NCBI GenBank assembly: GCA_046052145.1
Contig: JBJOMW010000014.1
Span: 44,062 to 108,061, forward strand
Direction: 5' to 3'
Length of the DNA stretch: 64,000 nt
DNA from: Falsiroseomonas sp046052145
GTDB lineage: Bacteria > Pseudomonadota > Alphaproteobacteria > Acetobacterales > Acetobacteraceae
Shown here: positions 9,363-17,657 of the stretch, piece by piece
Numbering within the stretch: position 1 is the first letter of the stretch
How the letters are laid out: every line of letters begins with the position of its first letter
Notes under the pieces: model-generated
Told to the model about the DNA's origin: nothing
Databases searched by the model: none
What the model saw: only the letters and a program-made list of their open reading frames with translations
Position numbers and translations under genes: made by a program

Positions 9363-9559
9363 TGCTGGGCTGGGCGCTGCTGGCCGGCGGCCTGGCCGTC
9401 TTCGTCGCCGCGGTGCGCATCGCCCATGGGCGCCGGCGCGGGCTGACGCAGGGGCTTGGCGTGCTGGTGGCGGCGATCGGCGGGCTGCTGTTACTGCGCC
9501 GGCCGGGATCGAGCCTGCATTTGCCTGGCTATGGCCCGCGCCAATGGCGCCAACCCTAG
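9362..9559 (+). CDS. Small membrane protein, unknown
   Basis: A 65-residue protein with two hydrophobic stretches, MLGWALLAGGLAVFVAAVRI and GLGVLVAAIGGLLLL, joined by a basic loop (AHGRRRG). The ATG overlaps the stop of the oxidoreductase gene by one base, so it is likely translated by coupling. No family is recognised. It could be a chance ORF, but the start geometry and membrane pattern support a gene. Confidence 0.5.
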   Translation: MLGWALLAGGLAVFVAAVRIAHGRRRGLTQGLGVLVAAIGGLLLLRRPGSSLHLPGYGPRQWRQP

Positions 9560-9569
9560 GACACGCACC

Positions 9570-10886
9570 GTGAACCTGCACCGCATGCTGCTCCAGCGCG
9601 CATCAGAGGGGCGGCCGGTGCGCGTCGCCGTGATCGGCGCGGGCAAGTTCGGCTCGATGTTCCTGCATCAGGCGCCGCGGACGCCCGGGATCGTGATCCA
9701 CGGCATCGCCGATCTCTCGGTGCCGCGCGCGCGCGCGGCGCTCGCGCGCATCGGCTGGGATGCGGCGCTGATCGCGGCGACGCCGATCACCGAGGACGCC
9801 GCGGCCCTCATCGCCGATCCGCAGGTCGAGGTGGTGGTGGAAGCCACCGGCGATCCCGCCGCCGGTCTGCGCCATGCGCGGCTTGCCATCGCGCATGGCA
9901 AGCATGTGGTGATGGTGAATGTCGAGGCGGACGTGCTCGCCGGCCCGGTGCTGGCCGCCGAAGCCGCTGCGGCGGGCGTGGTCTATTCCATGGCCTATGG
10001 CGACCAGCCGGCGCTGGTCGCGGAGATGGTGGACACTATTCGCGCGGCCGGCTTCAGCGTCGTCGCCGCCGGCAAGGGCACGAAGTACCTGCCGCACTAC
10101 CATGCGAGCACGCCGGAGACGGTCTGGGACTTCTACGGACTGACGCGCGAGCAGGCCGAGGCGGGCGGCATGAACCCGCGCATGTTCAACTCCTTCCTCG
10201 ACGGCACGAAGTCCGGCATCGAGATGGCCGCGATCGCCAATGCCTGTGGCCTCGCCCCGCCGGAGGATGGGCTCGCCTTCCCGCCCTGCGGTACGGCGCA
10301 ACTGCCCAATCTGCTGCGGCCGCACAATGAGGGTGGCGTGCTACCGCGCAAGGGCATGGTGGAGGTCGTCTCCTCGCTGGCGCGCGACGGCACGCCCATC
10401 GCCGATGACCTGCGCTGGGGCGTCTATGTCGTCTTCGAGGGCGAGACCGATTACGCGCGCCGCTGCTTCGCTGAATATGGCGTCGTGACCGATGATAGCG
10501 GCCGCTACGCCGCGCTGTGGCGGCCCTATCATTTCATCGGGCTCGAGCTCGGCGTCTCCGTCGCCTCGGCCGCGCTGCGGCGGGAGCCGACGGGCTCTGC
10601 CACCGAATGGGCCGGCGATTGCGTCGCGGTCGCCAAGCGCGACCTGCGCGCGGGCGAGGCGCTGGATGGCGAAGGCGGCGCGACGGTCTGGGGCAAGTGC
10701 ATCCCCGCCATCCGCTCCCGCGCGCTCGGCGCGGTGCCGATCGGGCTGGCGCATGGTGTGCGGCTGGCGCGCGACGTCGCCGTGGGTGCGGTGGTGACCG
10801 AGGCCGACCTCGCCCCCCGCCCGCCGGGCGCTGAGGAGGCGCTGGCGCTGCGCGCGCGGCTTGCTGCGCTTGCCGTCGCGCGCTGA
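9570..10886 (+). CDS. NAD(P)-binding oxidoreductase with C-terminal SAF domain, homoserine dehydrogenase-like
   Basis: A 438-residue protein. The N-terminal Rossmann fold has VAVIGAGKFGSMF (about residues 18-30) and VVVEATGDPAAG. The central part has MNPRMFNSFLDGTKSG, typical of the homoserine dehydrogenase-like group. The last 100 residues form an SAF domain (VAKRDLRAGEALDGEGG, LARDVAVGAVVTEADLAP). The start is a GTG at 9570 with AGGACA upstream; an ATG five codons later is the alternative. Such proteins occur in sugar-acid catabolism; the substrate is unknown. Confidence 0.75.
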   Translation: MNLHRMLLQRASEGRPVRVAVIGAGKFGSMFLHQAPRTPGIVIHGIADLSVPRARAALARIGWDAALIAATPITEDAAALIADPQVEVVVEATGDPAAGLRHARLAIAHGKHVVMVNVEADVLAGPVLAAEAAAAGVVYSMAYGDQPALVAEMVDTIRAAGFSVVAAGKGTKYLPHYHASTPETVWDFYGLTREQAEAGGMNPRMFNSFLDGTKSGIEMAAIANACGLAPPEDGLAFPPCGTAQLPNLLRPHNEGGVLPRKGMVEVVSSLARDGTPIADDLRWGVYVVFEGETDYARRCFAEYGVVTDDSGRYAALWRPYHFIGLELGVSVASAALRREPTGSATEWAGDCVAVAKRDLRAGEALDGEGGATVWGKCIPAIRSRALGAVPIGLAHGVRLARDVAVGAVVTEADLAPRPPGAEEALALRARLAALAVAR

Positions 10887-10892
10887 CCGCGG

Positions 10893-11756
10893 ATGAAGGA
10901 CGCCGCCGCGCTCAGGCTGCTGCTCGTCGCGGTGGTGCTGTTCGGCGGCGCCTGGCCGATCACCAAGGATGCGCTGGCGGATGCGACGCCGCTCTGGTTC
11001 GGCACGAGCCGCGCGGCGCTGGCCGCACTCGTCGCTGCGGCGGTGCTTGCGGCGCTCGGGCGGCTGCGCGTGCCGCAGCCGGCGGACCGCAAGGCGGTGC
11101 TGTTCCTCGGGCTGTTCCAGCTGGGCGGCTTCTTCGCGCTGACGCATCTGGCCGTCGCGCTGGTGCCGGCGGGGCGCACGGCGGTGCTCTCCAACGTCGT
11201 CATGTACTGGCTGATCCCGCTCTCGGTGTTCCTGCTGGGCGAGCGTGTCTCGCGCGCGCGCTGGGTCGCGGCGGGGCTTGGGCTCGCGGGGGCGGCGGTG
11301 CTGGTCGGGCCCTGGTCGCTCGACTGGTCCGACCGCGGCGTGCTGGTCGGCCACCTCATGCTGGTGATCGCCGCGCTGCTCTGGAGCATCGCGATTATCG
11401 CCACGCGCGTCTGGCCGCCGCGCGCGCCGATGCTGGAATTGCTGCCCTGGTGCTTCGGCCTCGGCGCGCTGGTGCTGGCGCCGCTGGCGCTGCTGGTGGA
11501 GCCCGATGGCGGCATCGGCGCGGCGTCCTGGCCGCATATGCTCTTCATCGGTCTGATCGCCGCGCCGCTCGGCACATGGAGCGTCGTCGAGGCCGGGCGG
11601 CGCCTGCCGGGCGCGGTCGCCTCGGTCGGCTTCCTGCTGGTGCCGGCCTTCGGCGTGACGCTCGGCGCGCTCTGGCTGGGTGAGCCGGTCGGCTGGGATG
11701 TGATCCTGGCCGGCGTGCTGATCGTGGCCTCGGTGGTGGTGGCGGTGAGGGGATAG
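10893..11756 (+). CDS. DMT-superfamily EamA exporter
   Basis: A 287-residue, about ten-helix membrane protein with two EamA repeats (FGGAWPITKDALADATPLWF early; APLGTWSVVEAGRRLPGAVA late). It begins six bases after the SAF oxidoreductase and ends 13 bases before an esterase gene, so the three are probably one transcript. Cargo unknown. Confidence 0.82.
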   Translation: MKDAAALRLLLVAVVLFGGAWPITKDALADATPLWFGTSRAALAALVAAAVLAALGRLRVPQPADRKAVLFLGLFQLGGFFALTHLAVALVPAGRTAVLSNVVMYWLIPLSVFLLGERVSRARWVAAGLGLAGAAVLVGPWSLDWSDRGVLVGHLMLVIAALLWSIAIIATRVWPPRAPMLELLPWCFGLGALVLAPLALLVEPDGGIGAASWPHMLFIGLIAAPLGTWSVVEAGRRLPGAVASVGFLLVPAFGVTLGALWLGEPVGWDVILAGVLIVASVVVAVRG

Positions 11757-11769
11757 AGGGGAGGGCCGG

Positions 11770-12534
11770 ATGCGTCTGGCGGTGACCGAAGCGGGTGAGG
11801 GCAGGCCGGTGGCACTGCTGCATGGGCTGCTCGGTGCGGGGCAGAATTTCGGCGCGGTGCAGAAGGCGCTCGCTGCGCGCGGGCATCGCGTGCTGGCGCT
11901 CGACCTGCGCAACCATGGCAGCAGCCCGCACGCGCCCAGCATGTCCTATCCCGAGATGGCGGCCGATGTGGCGGAAACGCTGCGCGCGCATGGCGCCTGG
12001 CCCGCATCCGTCATCGGCCATTCCATGGGCGGCAAGGCCGCGATGGCGCTGGCGCTGACCGAGCCTGAAGCCGTCACGCGGCTGCTCGTCGCCGATATCG
12101 CGCCCGTGACCTACGCGACGCCGGTTTTCATCCGTTACATCGCCGCGATGCGCGCCATCGCGCTGCGCCCCGGCCTCGCGCGGCGCGAGGCCGATGCAGC
12201 GCTGGCCGACGCCGTGCCGAGCCCGGCGCTGCGCGGCTTCCTGCTGCAGAACCTGCTGTTCACCGCCGATCCGCCGCGCTGGCGCGTGGCGCTCGATGTC
12301 ATCGCCGCCGAGATGGGGCAGATCGGCGGCTGGCCGGACCTGCCCGGGCGCTATGATGGCCAGGTGCTGGTGCTGGCCGGCGATGCCTCCGACTATATCC
12401 GCGCCGAGCATCACGTGCTGTTCACGCGCCTCTTCCCCGCCGCGCGTTTCGCGACGATCCCGGCTGGCCATTGGCTGCATGCCGAGAACCCCGCGGCCTT
12501 CCTGGAGCAGGTCATCGGCTTCCTGGAGGGGTAA
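11770..12534 (+). CDS. Alpha/beta hydrolase, YbfF-type esterase
   Basis: A 254-residue alpha/beta hydrolase. The oxyanion-hole region is LLHGLLGAGQNF. The nucleophile elbow is GHSMGGK (Ser about residue 86). The acid is probably the Asp in VLAGDASDY and the base is His in IPAGHWLHAENP. The sequence and length match the YbfF branch acting on short acyl esters. It ends the small operon begun by the SAF oxidoreductase. Confidence 0.85.
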   Translation: MRLAVTEAGEGRPVALLHGLLGAGQNFGAVQKALAARGHRVLALDLRNHGSSPHAPSMSYPEMAADVAETLRAHGAWPASVIGHSMGGKAAMALALTEPEAVTRLLVADIAPVTYATPVFIRYIAAMRAIALRPGLARREADAALADAVPSPALRGFLLQNLLFTADPPRWRVALDVIAAEMGQIGGWPDLPGRYDGQVLVLAGDASDYIRAEHHVLFTRLFPAARFATIPAGHWLHAENPAAFLEQVIGFLEG

Positions 12535-12620
12535 TCCGCGACCTCCTCGCTCCCCTTACGATGCGATTTTGCGCAGCCGTCACAGTTGCGGGATCGCGCC
12601 GCGCCCCGATCTCGGCGGCG

Positions 12621-13814
12621 ATGACGATCGAAACCTTCCCCGCCAGCCGCGCTGCGTCGCTCGCACGCCTCGCTGCCTTCGCGCCCCGCATGGGGCCCGC
12701 CTATGCCGCCGGCCGCAACAGCGACCCCGGGCCAGGGCGCCGCGAAGATGTCTCCCTGCTCTCGCCAGCCGTCCGGCATCGGCTGGTGACGGAGGCCGAA
12801 CTGGTCGGCGCGGCACTCGCGCATCACGGCGCGGCGCGGGCGGAGAAATTCATCCAGGAGGTGTTCTGGCGCAGCTACTGGAAGGGTTTCCTCGAGCTCC
12901 GCCCCGGCATCTGGGATGATTATCGCGCGCAGCTCGCGCAGGATCGCGCGGCGCTCACCACCAATGGCGGCCTGCGCAAGGCCTATGAGACCGCGGTGGC
13001 GGGCGCCACAGGCATCGCATGCTTCGATGCCTGGATGGCGGAACTGCGCGAGAGCGGCTGGCTGCACAACCATGTCCGCATGTGGATGGCCAGCATCTGG
13101 ATCTTCACGCTGCGCCTGCCCTGGACGCTGGGTGCTGACCTTTTTCTGCATCATCTGCTAGATGGCGATGCGGCCTCCAACACGCTGTCCTGGCGCTGGG
13201 TCGCGGGCATCCAGACAGCGGGCAAGCACTATGTCGCGCGCGCCGAGAACATCCGCCGCCACACGCTCGGCCGCTTCGACCCGACGGGCGAGTTGGATGA
13301 GGCACCTTCGCCGCTCTCCGCCCCGCCACTGCCCGCGCCGCGCCCGCTGCCGCGCGCCGATGCGCTGCCCACGGGCCCCTTTCTTCTGTTGCTGCATGAG
13401 GATGATCTGCACGCCGAAAGCCTGCTGCCGCCTGGCGCTTCCGTTGCGGCGATCGGTGCCATCGCGGTGCCCGAGCGCCGCGGCCCGACGGGCTGCGCGC
13501 CACGGGTCACGACATATGTGCGCGGTGCGGTGGAGGACGGGCTCGCGCGCGCCGCGCAGCATTTCGGCGCGCCTGCCGAGATGCTCGCGCCCGAGGATGT
13601 CGCGCGCTGGGCCGCGGCGCGTCCGGTCGTGACGCCATGGGCGCCGGTCGGCTGGACGGCAGAGGCGCTGGCCGGCGCCGGCGTGCCACTGGTCCGCATC
13701 CGCCGCGAGTGGGACGAGGCCTGTTGGCCGCTGGCGACGAAGGGCTTCTTCCCCTTCCGCGAAAGCATTCCGAAGCTGCTGGACCGGCTGCGCCCGGCGC
13801 CGCCTATGGGCTGA
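12621..13814 (+). CDS. Photolyase/cryptochrome-family flavoprotein with FAD domain first and alpha/beta-like domain last
   Basis: A 397-residue protein. Residues 25-220 match the photolyase FAD-binding domain: VFWRSYWKGFLE, GWLHNHVRMWMASIW (the flavin-region HNxxR) and DGDAASNTLSWRWVAG. The usual N-terminal antenna domain is missing. Instead a C-terminal segment (about 250-397, ending WPLATKGFFPFRESIPKLL) resembles that domain. The start at 12621 places the FAD domain at once; an open frame upstream has no photolyase-like sequence. It overlaps the converging RNase Z-like gene by 11 bases. Probable DNA repair or light sensing; specificity unknown. Confidence 0.8.
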   Translation: MTIETFPASRAASLARLAAFAPRMGPAYAAGRNSDPGPGRREDVSLLSPAVRHRLVTEAELVGAALAHHGAARAEKFIQEVFWRSYWKGFLELRPGIWDDYRAQLAQDRAALTTNGGLRKAYETAVAGATGIACFDAWMAELRESGWLHNHVRMWMASIWIFTLRLPWTLGADLFLHHLLDGDAASNTLSWRWVAGIQTAGKHYVARAENIRRHTLGRFDPTGELDEAPSPLSAPPLPAPRPLPRADALPTGPFLLLLHEDDLHAESLLPPGASVAAIGAIAVPERRGPTGCAPRVTTYVRGAVEDGLARAAQHFGAPAEMLAPEDVARWAAARPVVTPWAPVGWTAEALAGAGVPLVRIRREWDEACWPLATKGFFPFRESIPKLLDRLRPAPPMG

Positions 13815-14817
13815 GCGGTCCGCCGAACGCAGCCTCGATCTCCGCCATCCATTGCGCCTCCGCGCCCAGATGGCGCGGCGACAGGTGGAAGGGCATCACG
13901 CGGCGCGCGCCCGCCGCGCGTGCGATCTCGCCGGCTGCCGTCGTCGTCAGGTGCATGCGGTCCGCGGCATGCGCGGCGTCCGCGGCAAGGAAGGGGGCCT
14001 CGATCAGCAGCGTGTCGGCGTGCTCGGCCAGCGCCACGGCGGCGGCGCGGTTGGCGCGCGCGTCGGCGAAATCGGTGAGGTAGGCGATGCGCTGACCCGG
14101 CGTCTCGCTCACCAGGTCCCGCAGCGCGCCGAGCGGGTGCGTGGGGGCGCCCGCTGCCTCCGCCGCGCGGGCGAAGATAGGGATGGGATGCGCATCTGGC
14201 CGCCCCTCTGCCACCGCCTGCTTCAGCGCCGTCAGCCAGGGCCCCGTCGGCAGGCCGCGTTCGGCGAGGCGGCTGCCGAGGATGTTGATGTGCCGCGCTT
14301 CCTCCAGCGCGAAGCCGAGTGAGGGCGTGCCGTGATCCAGCAGCGCCGCGCGCAGCGCGAGCGACCCAAGCCGCAGCACCACGCCATCCTCGGGCATGGC
14401 ATCCGCCAGCGCCTCCGGCGCGAAACCCATGTGCAACCGAAACCGCGTGCGCGCGAGGCGACCGGGATGCACCTCCATCGCATCGAAGACGAGATCGGCC
14501 GGGATGCGGTCCACCAGGTTCCAGATGTAGCTGGCCAGCCGGTGATGCAGGCGCTGCGCGAAGCCGGGCGGGCCGACAACGGTGAGCGTCTTTTCCCGCC
14601 CGATCAGCGGGCGCAGCAGCCGGTCGAAATCCGCCCAATGGTCCATATGCGCATGGCTGACGCAGAGCAGCTCCACGCGCAGCAGGTGGCGCGTGGACAG
14701 CGCGGAGAGATCGCCGCAATCGAACAGGATCGCGCCGGGGCTGTGCATCGCCTCCACGAACACCGCCGGGTCGCCGGCGATGCCGTTCAGCAGGCGGGGA
14801 TGCAGCGTCGGCGTCAT
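13804..14817 (-). CDS. Metallo-beta-lactamase-fold hydrolase, ribonuclease Z-like
   Basis: A 337-residue MBL-fold protein. The zinc-binding motif is SHAHMDHWADF (about residues 54-64). Other ligands are likely in LLDHGTPSLGF, AYLTDFAD and PFHLSPRH, in the order seen in RNase Z, which trims tRNA 3' ends. It starts 12 bases after the AlkA-type gene, at the end of the TRAP operon. A tRNA-processing role is inferred; other MBL hydrolases are possible. Confidence 0.75.
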   Translation of the reverse strand: MTPTLHPRLLNGIAGDPAVFVEAMHSPGAILFDCGDLSALSTRHLLRVELLCVSHAHMDHWADFDRLLRPLIGREKTLTVVGPPGFAQRLHHRLASYIWNLVDRIPADLVFDAMEVHPGRLARTRFRLHMGFAPEALADAMPEDGVVLRLGSLALRAALLDHGTPSLGFALEEARHINILGSRLAERGLPTGPWLTALKQAVAEGRPDAHPIPIFARAAEAAGAPTHPLGALRDLVSETPGQRIAYLTDFADARANRAAAVALAEHADTLLIEAPFLAADAAHAADRMHLTTTAAGEIARAAGARRVMPFHLSPRHLGAEAQWMAEIEAAFGGPLSP

Positions 14818-14829
14818 GCCGCGCGCACG

Positions 14830-15510
14830 CTATTGCGGCTTGAACTTGCTGGCCTTGGCGGCATCCGCCGCGCGCCAGAGATACCAGGCGGCGATGGAGC
14901 GCCAGGGGGCCCAGGCTTCGCCGATCTCGGCCAGGGCCTTCGGCTTCAGCTGGGCCTCGGCGCCAGTGGCGACGCGATAGCCTTCGCGCACGCCGAAATC
15001 ATCCACCGGCAGGACATCGTCGCGGCCAAGGGTGAAGATCAGCAGCATCTCGACCGTCCAGCGGCCGACGCCGCGGATGGCGGTCAGTCGCTCGATCAGC
15101 GCCTCATCCGAAAGCCGTGCGGCGGCCTTGCGCGTGGGCACGAGCCCACCGACCGACTTCTCTGCGATGTCGCGGATCGCGGCGACCTTGGACCCGGACA
15201 GGCCGCAGGCCCGCATCGCCTCCACCGGCGTCTCCAGCACCTGCGCGGCGGGCGGGAAGTCATGGCCGGGATAGAGCGCGATGAAGCGGCCGAGGATCGC
15301 CTCCGCCGCGCGGCCATGCACCTGCTGATGCGCGATGGCGCGGACCAGCGCTTCATAGGGTTCGCGCTTCACGGGGCTGAGCGTGCAGGGACCGACCTGG
15401 CGGATGACGGCCTTCAGCACGGGATCGCGGCGCAGGTGCCGCAGCGCCTCCGGCCCGCCCATCGTGGGGGCGGGCCGGGGCAGCTTCGGCGCAAGCGCCG
15501 TGACGGTCAT
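14830..15510 (-). CDS. DNA-3-methyladenine glycosylase II family (AlkA-like)
   Basis: A 226-residue HhH-GPD base-excision glycosylase that removes alkylated purines. The helix-hairpin-helix is LTAIRGVGRWTVEMLL and the catalytic aspartate follows in VLPVDDFGVREG. It is short, lacking the N-terminal TATA-like domain of E. coli AlkA, as in many alphaproteobacteria. Its ATG overlaps the dctM stop (ATGA), so it is probably translated with the TRAP genes, an unexplained pairing of repair and uptake. Confidence 0.87.
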   Translation of the reverse strand: MTVTALAPKLPRPAPTMGGPEALRHLRRDPVLKAVIRQVGPCTLSPVKREPYEALVRAIAHQQVHGRAAEAILGRFIALYPGHDFPPAAQVLETPVEAMRACGLSGSKVAAIRDIAEKSVGGLVPTRKAAARLSDEALIERLTAIRGVGRWTVEMLLIFTLGRDDVLPVDDFGVREGYRVATGAEAQLKPKALAEIGEAWAPWRSIAAWYLWRAADAAKASKFKPQ

Positions 15511-16784
15511 CGGAACACGAGCGTCGGCAGCGCCAGCGTGATCCAGGGCACGTAGGACAGCACCATCAGGCAGGCGAAGATGACGCCGATGAAGACGGGC
15601 AGGTAGCGCATCATCTTGTCGATGCTGGTGTTCGCCACCTGCGCTGCCGCGAACAGGTTCACGCCGAAGGGCGGCGTGATCATGCCCATCGCCAGGTTCA
15701 CCACCATGATCGTGCCGAAATGCACGCCGTCGATGCCAAGGCGCTGCGCGGCTTCTGCCAGGATCGGCGCCAGCACGATGATGGAGGCCGAGGTCTCCAC
15801 GAACATGCCGACGACGAACAGGAAGAGGTTCACGCCCAGCAGGTACCAGGTCGCCTCGTCGAAGGTCTGCACCAGCCACTCGGCCGCCATATCGGGCACG
15901 CCCTGGCGATTCAGCAGCCAGGAGAACAGCGTCGCGGCAGCGATGATGAACATGATCACCGCGGAGCTGATCACCGACTTCTTGAAGATCGGATACAGGT
16001 CGCGCGGCCGGATCTCACGGTGGATGAAGACGCCGACGATGATCGCATAGACCACCGCGACCACCGAGGCCTCGGTCGGCGTGGTGACGCCGCCATAGAT
16101 GCCGCCCAGCACGACGACCGGCATCAGCAACGCCCAGCCGGCCTGCTTTGTCGCCACCAGGAAGGGCAGGCGCCCATCCCCGTCATTCTTCCCCCAGCCC
16201 TTGATGCGGCACCAGACCAGCACCGTCGCGACGAGCGAGGCGGAGATGAGGATGCCGGGGCCGAAGCCCGCGATGAACAGCTCCGGGATGCTCGTCTGCG
16301 TGCTGACGCCGTAGAGGATCATCGGGATGGAGGGCGGGATGATCACGCCGAGCTCGGCCGCGGTCGCCTGCAGCGCTGCCGCGAAGGCCACCGGATAACC
16401 CGCGCGCACCAGCGCCGGGATCATGATCGCGCCGATCGCGAAGGTGGTCGCGACGGAGGAGCCGGAGATGGCGGCGAAGATCATGCAGGTCAGCACGCAG
16501 GTCGCGGGCAGGCCGCCCTGGATGCCACCCACGATGGACTTCGCGAATTCCACGAGCCGGCGGGAGATGCCGCCGACATCCATCAGATTGCCGGCCAGGA
16601 TGAAGAAGGGGATCGCCGCGAGCGGGAAGCGATCGAGGCCGATGAAGAGCTGCTGCGCTGCCACGATCAGCGGGAAATTCGTGAAGCCGGTGATACCGAC
16701 CACCGCGGCCAGGCCGATCGCCACAGCAACCGGGATGCTGGCCGCGAACAGCACCAGCATCACCGTGAGCATCATGCCGCTCAT
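15507..16784 (-). CDS. dctM: TRAP transporter large permease DctM
   Basis: A 425-residue, about twelve-helix sodium-coupled permease of the TRAP DctM family. Features include LDRFPLAAIPFFILAGNLMD near residue 50, FAAISGSSVATTFAIGAIMIP and the repeat-like MGMITPPFGVNLF near the C-terminus. Length is normal. It works with DctQ and the receptor DctP encoded upstream. Its start overlaps the stop of the small ORF 16781-16975 by four bases. Confidence 0.95.
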   Translation of the reverse strand: MSGMMLTVMLVLFAASIPVAVAIGLAAVVGITGFTNFPLIVAAQQLFIGLDRFPLAAIPFFILAGNLMDVGGISRRLVEFAKSIVGGIQGGLPATCVLTCMIFAAISGSSVATTFAIGAIMIPALVRAGYPVAFAAALQATAAELGVIIPPSIPMILYGVSTQTSIPELFIAGFGPGILISASLVATVLVWCRIKGWGKNDGDGRLPFLVATKQAGWALLMPVVVLGGIYGGVTTPTEASVVAVVYAIIVGVFIHREIRPRDLYPIFKKSVISSAVIMFIIAAATLFSWLLNRQGVPDMAAEWLVQTFDEATWYLLGVNLFLFVVGMFVETSASIIVLAPILAEAAQRLGIDGVHFGTIMVVNLAMGMITPPFGVNLFAAAQVANTSIDKMMRYLPVFIGVIFACLMVLSYVPWITLALPTLVFR

Positions 16785-16975
16785 TGTTCGATGCCCTCAG
16801 ACGGCGGGCGCGCGCATCCGCGCGCTTGGCGTCGTGCGAGCAGCACGCCTTCGGCGTGACGCGCCACGCGCTGCTGCGCCCGGCTGTTGTGATGGTCTGG
16901 GCGCGGGCCGCGTTCGCGGCCTCGGATCGCGGAAGGCGCGATCCGCCCGCTCTTGAGCTTGCGGGGGCTGGTCAT
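16781..16975 (-). CDS. Small arginine-rich ORF overlapping dctQ and dctM
   Basis: A 64-codon ORF that fills the gap between the two TRAP permease genes. Its ATG overlaps the dctQ stop and its stop overlaps the dctM start, both as ATGA. The product is about one-fifth arginine with no membrane segment or known domain. The DNA is a run of perfect hairpins, so the ORF may be a palindromic insertion that kept the reading frame or coupling rather than a true protein. DctQ and DctM are normally adjacent. Confidence 0.4.
   Translation of the reverse strand: MTSPRKLKSGRIAPSAIRGRERGPRPDHHNSRAQQRVARHAEGVLLARRQARGCARPPSEGIEQ
16844..16944. repeat. Cluster of perfect short hairpins inside the TRAP operon
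   Basis: Three perfect inverted repeats lie in a row: 16844-16858 (6-bp arms, TTC loop), 16906-16921 (7-bp arms, TT loop) and 16924-16944 (8-bp arms, GAAGG loop). They sit wholly within the small ORF between dctQ and dctM. In mRNA they would be stable and could change relative expression of the two permease subunits. Confidence 0.65.
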
Positions 16976-17580
16976 ACCGCGTTCTCCAGTTCTTCGGCGC
17001 GGCGGTCGAGGAAATGCGCCATCGCCCCCACCATGGCCAGCACCGCGCCCAGCGGGATCGCCGCATAAGCATAGGCCATCGAGAATTCGAGGCCGGCGAT
17101 GGTCTGGAACTGCACGCGGTCGGTCATCGCCCAGCCGAACCAGAACATCACGCCCATGAAGGACAACACGCAGGCCAGCGTCATCGCCTCGATCGTGCGC
17201 CGCACGGCGCCGCGCGTGTAGCGATGCGCCATGTCGATCGAAACCAGCGCGCCCACGCGTAGCGCCACCGCCATGCCCAGATAGGCCATCCAGATCAGCG
17301 CGACCCGCACCAATGCCTCGGACCAGGAGGCGGGCGTCTCGGTGGCGAAGCGGGAGATGACCTGCCAGGCGCCAGCCGCCACCGCGAGCGTCAGCGCGAG
17401 GCAGGCGATGATCGACGCGATCTCGGTCGTGTAGCGGTCGAGGGCCAGGATGGCGCGGCGCGCCATTGCGCGCGCGCCATTCGGCTGGCCGTCATCATGG
17501 CCCGCCCATAATGCGAAGCCCACGGCGGCGACCGTCGCGACGGCGGTCACCTGCAGGGGCATGATGTTGATCGCGTTCAT
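16972..17580 (-). CDS. dctQ: TRAP transporter small permease DctQ
   Basis: A 202-residue membrane protein of the DctQ family: helices include ILALDRYTTEIASIIACLAL, then WSEALVRVALIWMAYLGMAVALR, the family signature around residues 85-107, and ALVSIDMAH. It has an extra hydrophobic N-terminal segment before the four usual helices. The start at 17580 has GGGAGAG upstream. It pairs with DctM as the membrane part of the transporter. Confidence 0.9.
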   Translation of the reverse strand: MNAINIMPLQVTAVATVAAVGFALWAGHDDGQPNGARAMARRAILALDRYTTEIASIIACLALTLAVAAGAWQVISRFATETPASWSEALVRVALIWMAYLGMAVALRVGALVSIDMAHRYTRGAVRRTIEAMTLACVLSFMGVMFWFGWAMTDRVQFQTIAGLEFSMAYAYAAIPLGAVLAMVGAMAHFLDRRAEELENAV

Positions 17581-17604
17581 CGTCTCTCCCGCGCGGCAAG
17601 GAAA

Positions 17605-17633
17605 GGGGGCGCAAGGCCAGGCCCTGCGCCCCC
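17605..17633 (-). promoter_or_regulatory. Hairpin between dctP and dctQ
   Basis: A perfect 9-bp GC stem with an 11-base loop lies downstream of dctP, followed on the coding strand by CTTTCCTT. Such a structure after a receptor gene commonly trims or partly terminates the transcript so that the receptor exceeds the permease. That role is inferred here. Confidence 0.5.
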
Positions 17634-17657
17634 CAGGTCAGGCCAGTACCGCCAGGC

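Noticed and set aside
16781..16975. The small TRAP-operon ORF as an additional transporter subunit
   Set aside because: It has no hydrophobic segment and a strongly basic composition; it is listed only as a doubtful ORF.
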